From NCBI RefSeq assembly GCF_900106755.1, contig NZ_FNNN01000004.1, positions 205,334 through 269,333 of the forward strand: a stretch of 64,000 nucleotides of DNA, given 5' to 3'. The position numbers and the translations under genes were made by a program. Positions 63,871 through 64,000 of the stretch are shown piece after piece; within the stretch, counting starts at the first letter, position 1, and every line of letters begins with the position of its first letter. Below the pieces are notes generated by a model. That model saw only the letters and a program-made list of their open reading frames with translations, searched no databases and had not been told where the DNA came from. This DNA comes from Bacteroides faecis MAJ27 (GTDB lineage Bacteria; Bacteroidota; Bacteroidia; Bacteroidales; Bacteroidaceae).

Positions 63871-63898
63871 CCCCGCCAGTCAATAAAGACTGGCGGGG
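63871..63898 (-). terminator. rRNA operon terminator
   Basis: CCCCGCCAGTC (63871-63881) and GACTGGCGGGG (63888-63898), a perfect 11-bp GC-rich stem with a 6-base loop, 12 bases past the 5S 3' end. Confidence 0.85.
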
Positions 63899-63910
63899 AC
63901 TCTTTAAAAC

Positions 63911-64000
<90 letters not shown>

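Overview
The window looks like a chromosomal segment of a gut Bacteroides, most likely B. thetaiotaomicron or a close relative. The evidence is a set of Bacteroides-type promoters (TTTG about 19-20 bases upstream of TAnnTTTG), near-absent Shine-Dalgarno sequences, and a gene set and order I recognise from that group: groESL, a group-B-like [FeFe] hydrogenase with HydE/G/F, a GH29 fucosidase, dipeptidyl peptidase III with a HECLGH motif, the lipid A phosphatase LpxF, and a leu operon just before an rRNA operon. Species assignment is inference from memory, not from a search.

Left part (1-15.2 kb): a DUF4132-like protein cut by the window edge, free-methionine sulfoxide reductase, a CbpA/CbpM co-chaperone pair, a BamA-like barrel plus a phosphoethanolamine-transferase-like enzyme, threonine aldolase, an ECF sigma factor with a small membrane partner, a pyruvate oxidase-type TPP enzyme, and a three-gene operon DUF2157-DUF4401-GDYXXLXY.

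15.2-21 kb is the most striking accessory locus. It holds a large lipoprotein with a collagen-like tract and an OmpA-family protein. Their only visible promoter lies in a 301-bp segment bounded by perfect 19-bp inverted repeats, and a tyrosine recombinase is encoded immediately next to it. In this sequence the promoter points away from the lipoprotein gene (OFF), towards the 3' end of the recombinase gene. This matches the known phase-variable surface-layer-like lipoprotein loci of B. thetaiotaomicron.

21-35.5 kb: groEL-groES, two L,D-transpeptidase-type proteins, a repeat-rich intergenic region, a Nudix hydrolase, an AT-rich orphan lipoprotein, an unlisted 53-residue membrane protein, the hydrogenase cassette hydA-hydE-hydG-hydF, and an S9 peptidase.

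35.5-56.7 kb: mostly housekeeping and envelope genes (esterase, tag, hisS, Zn peptidase, fucosidase, fur-purA, DPP III-AlkD-like, AraC-type regulator, recQ, acyltransferase, cysK-TPR). A lipid A/envelope cluster follows: an alkaline-phosphatase-superfamily transferase, LpxF and a methyltransferase.

56.9-64 kb: the operon leuA-leuC-leuD-(citramalate/isopropylmalate synthase)-leuB, read leftwards. It is preceded by a complete ribosome-dependent attenuator: promoter, 27-codon Ile/Leu-rich leader peptide, 10-bp antiterminator pairing, and terminator with nine U. Then come a cysteine-rich lipoprotein and the 3' part of a 5S rRNA gene. Three families of intergenic palindromic repeats are scattered through the window. 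I saw no tRNA gene, CRISPR array, insertion sequence or prophage.
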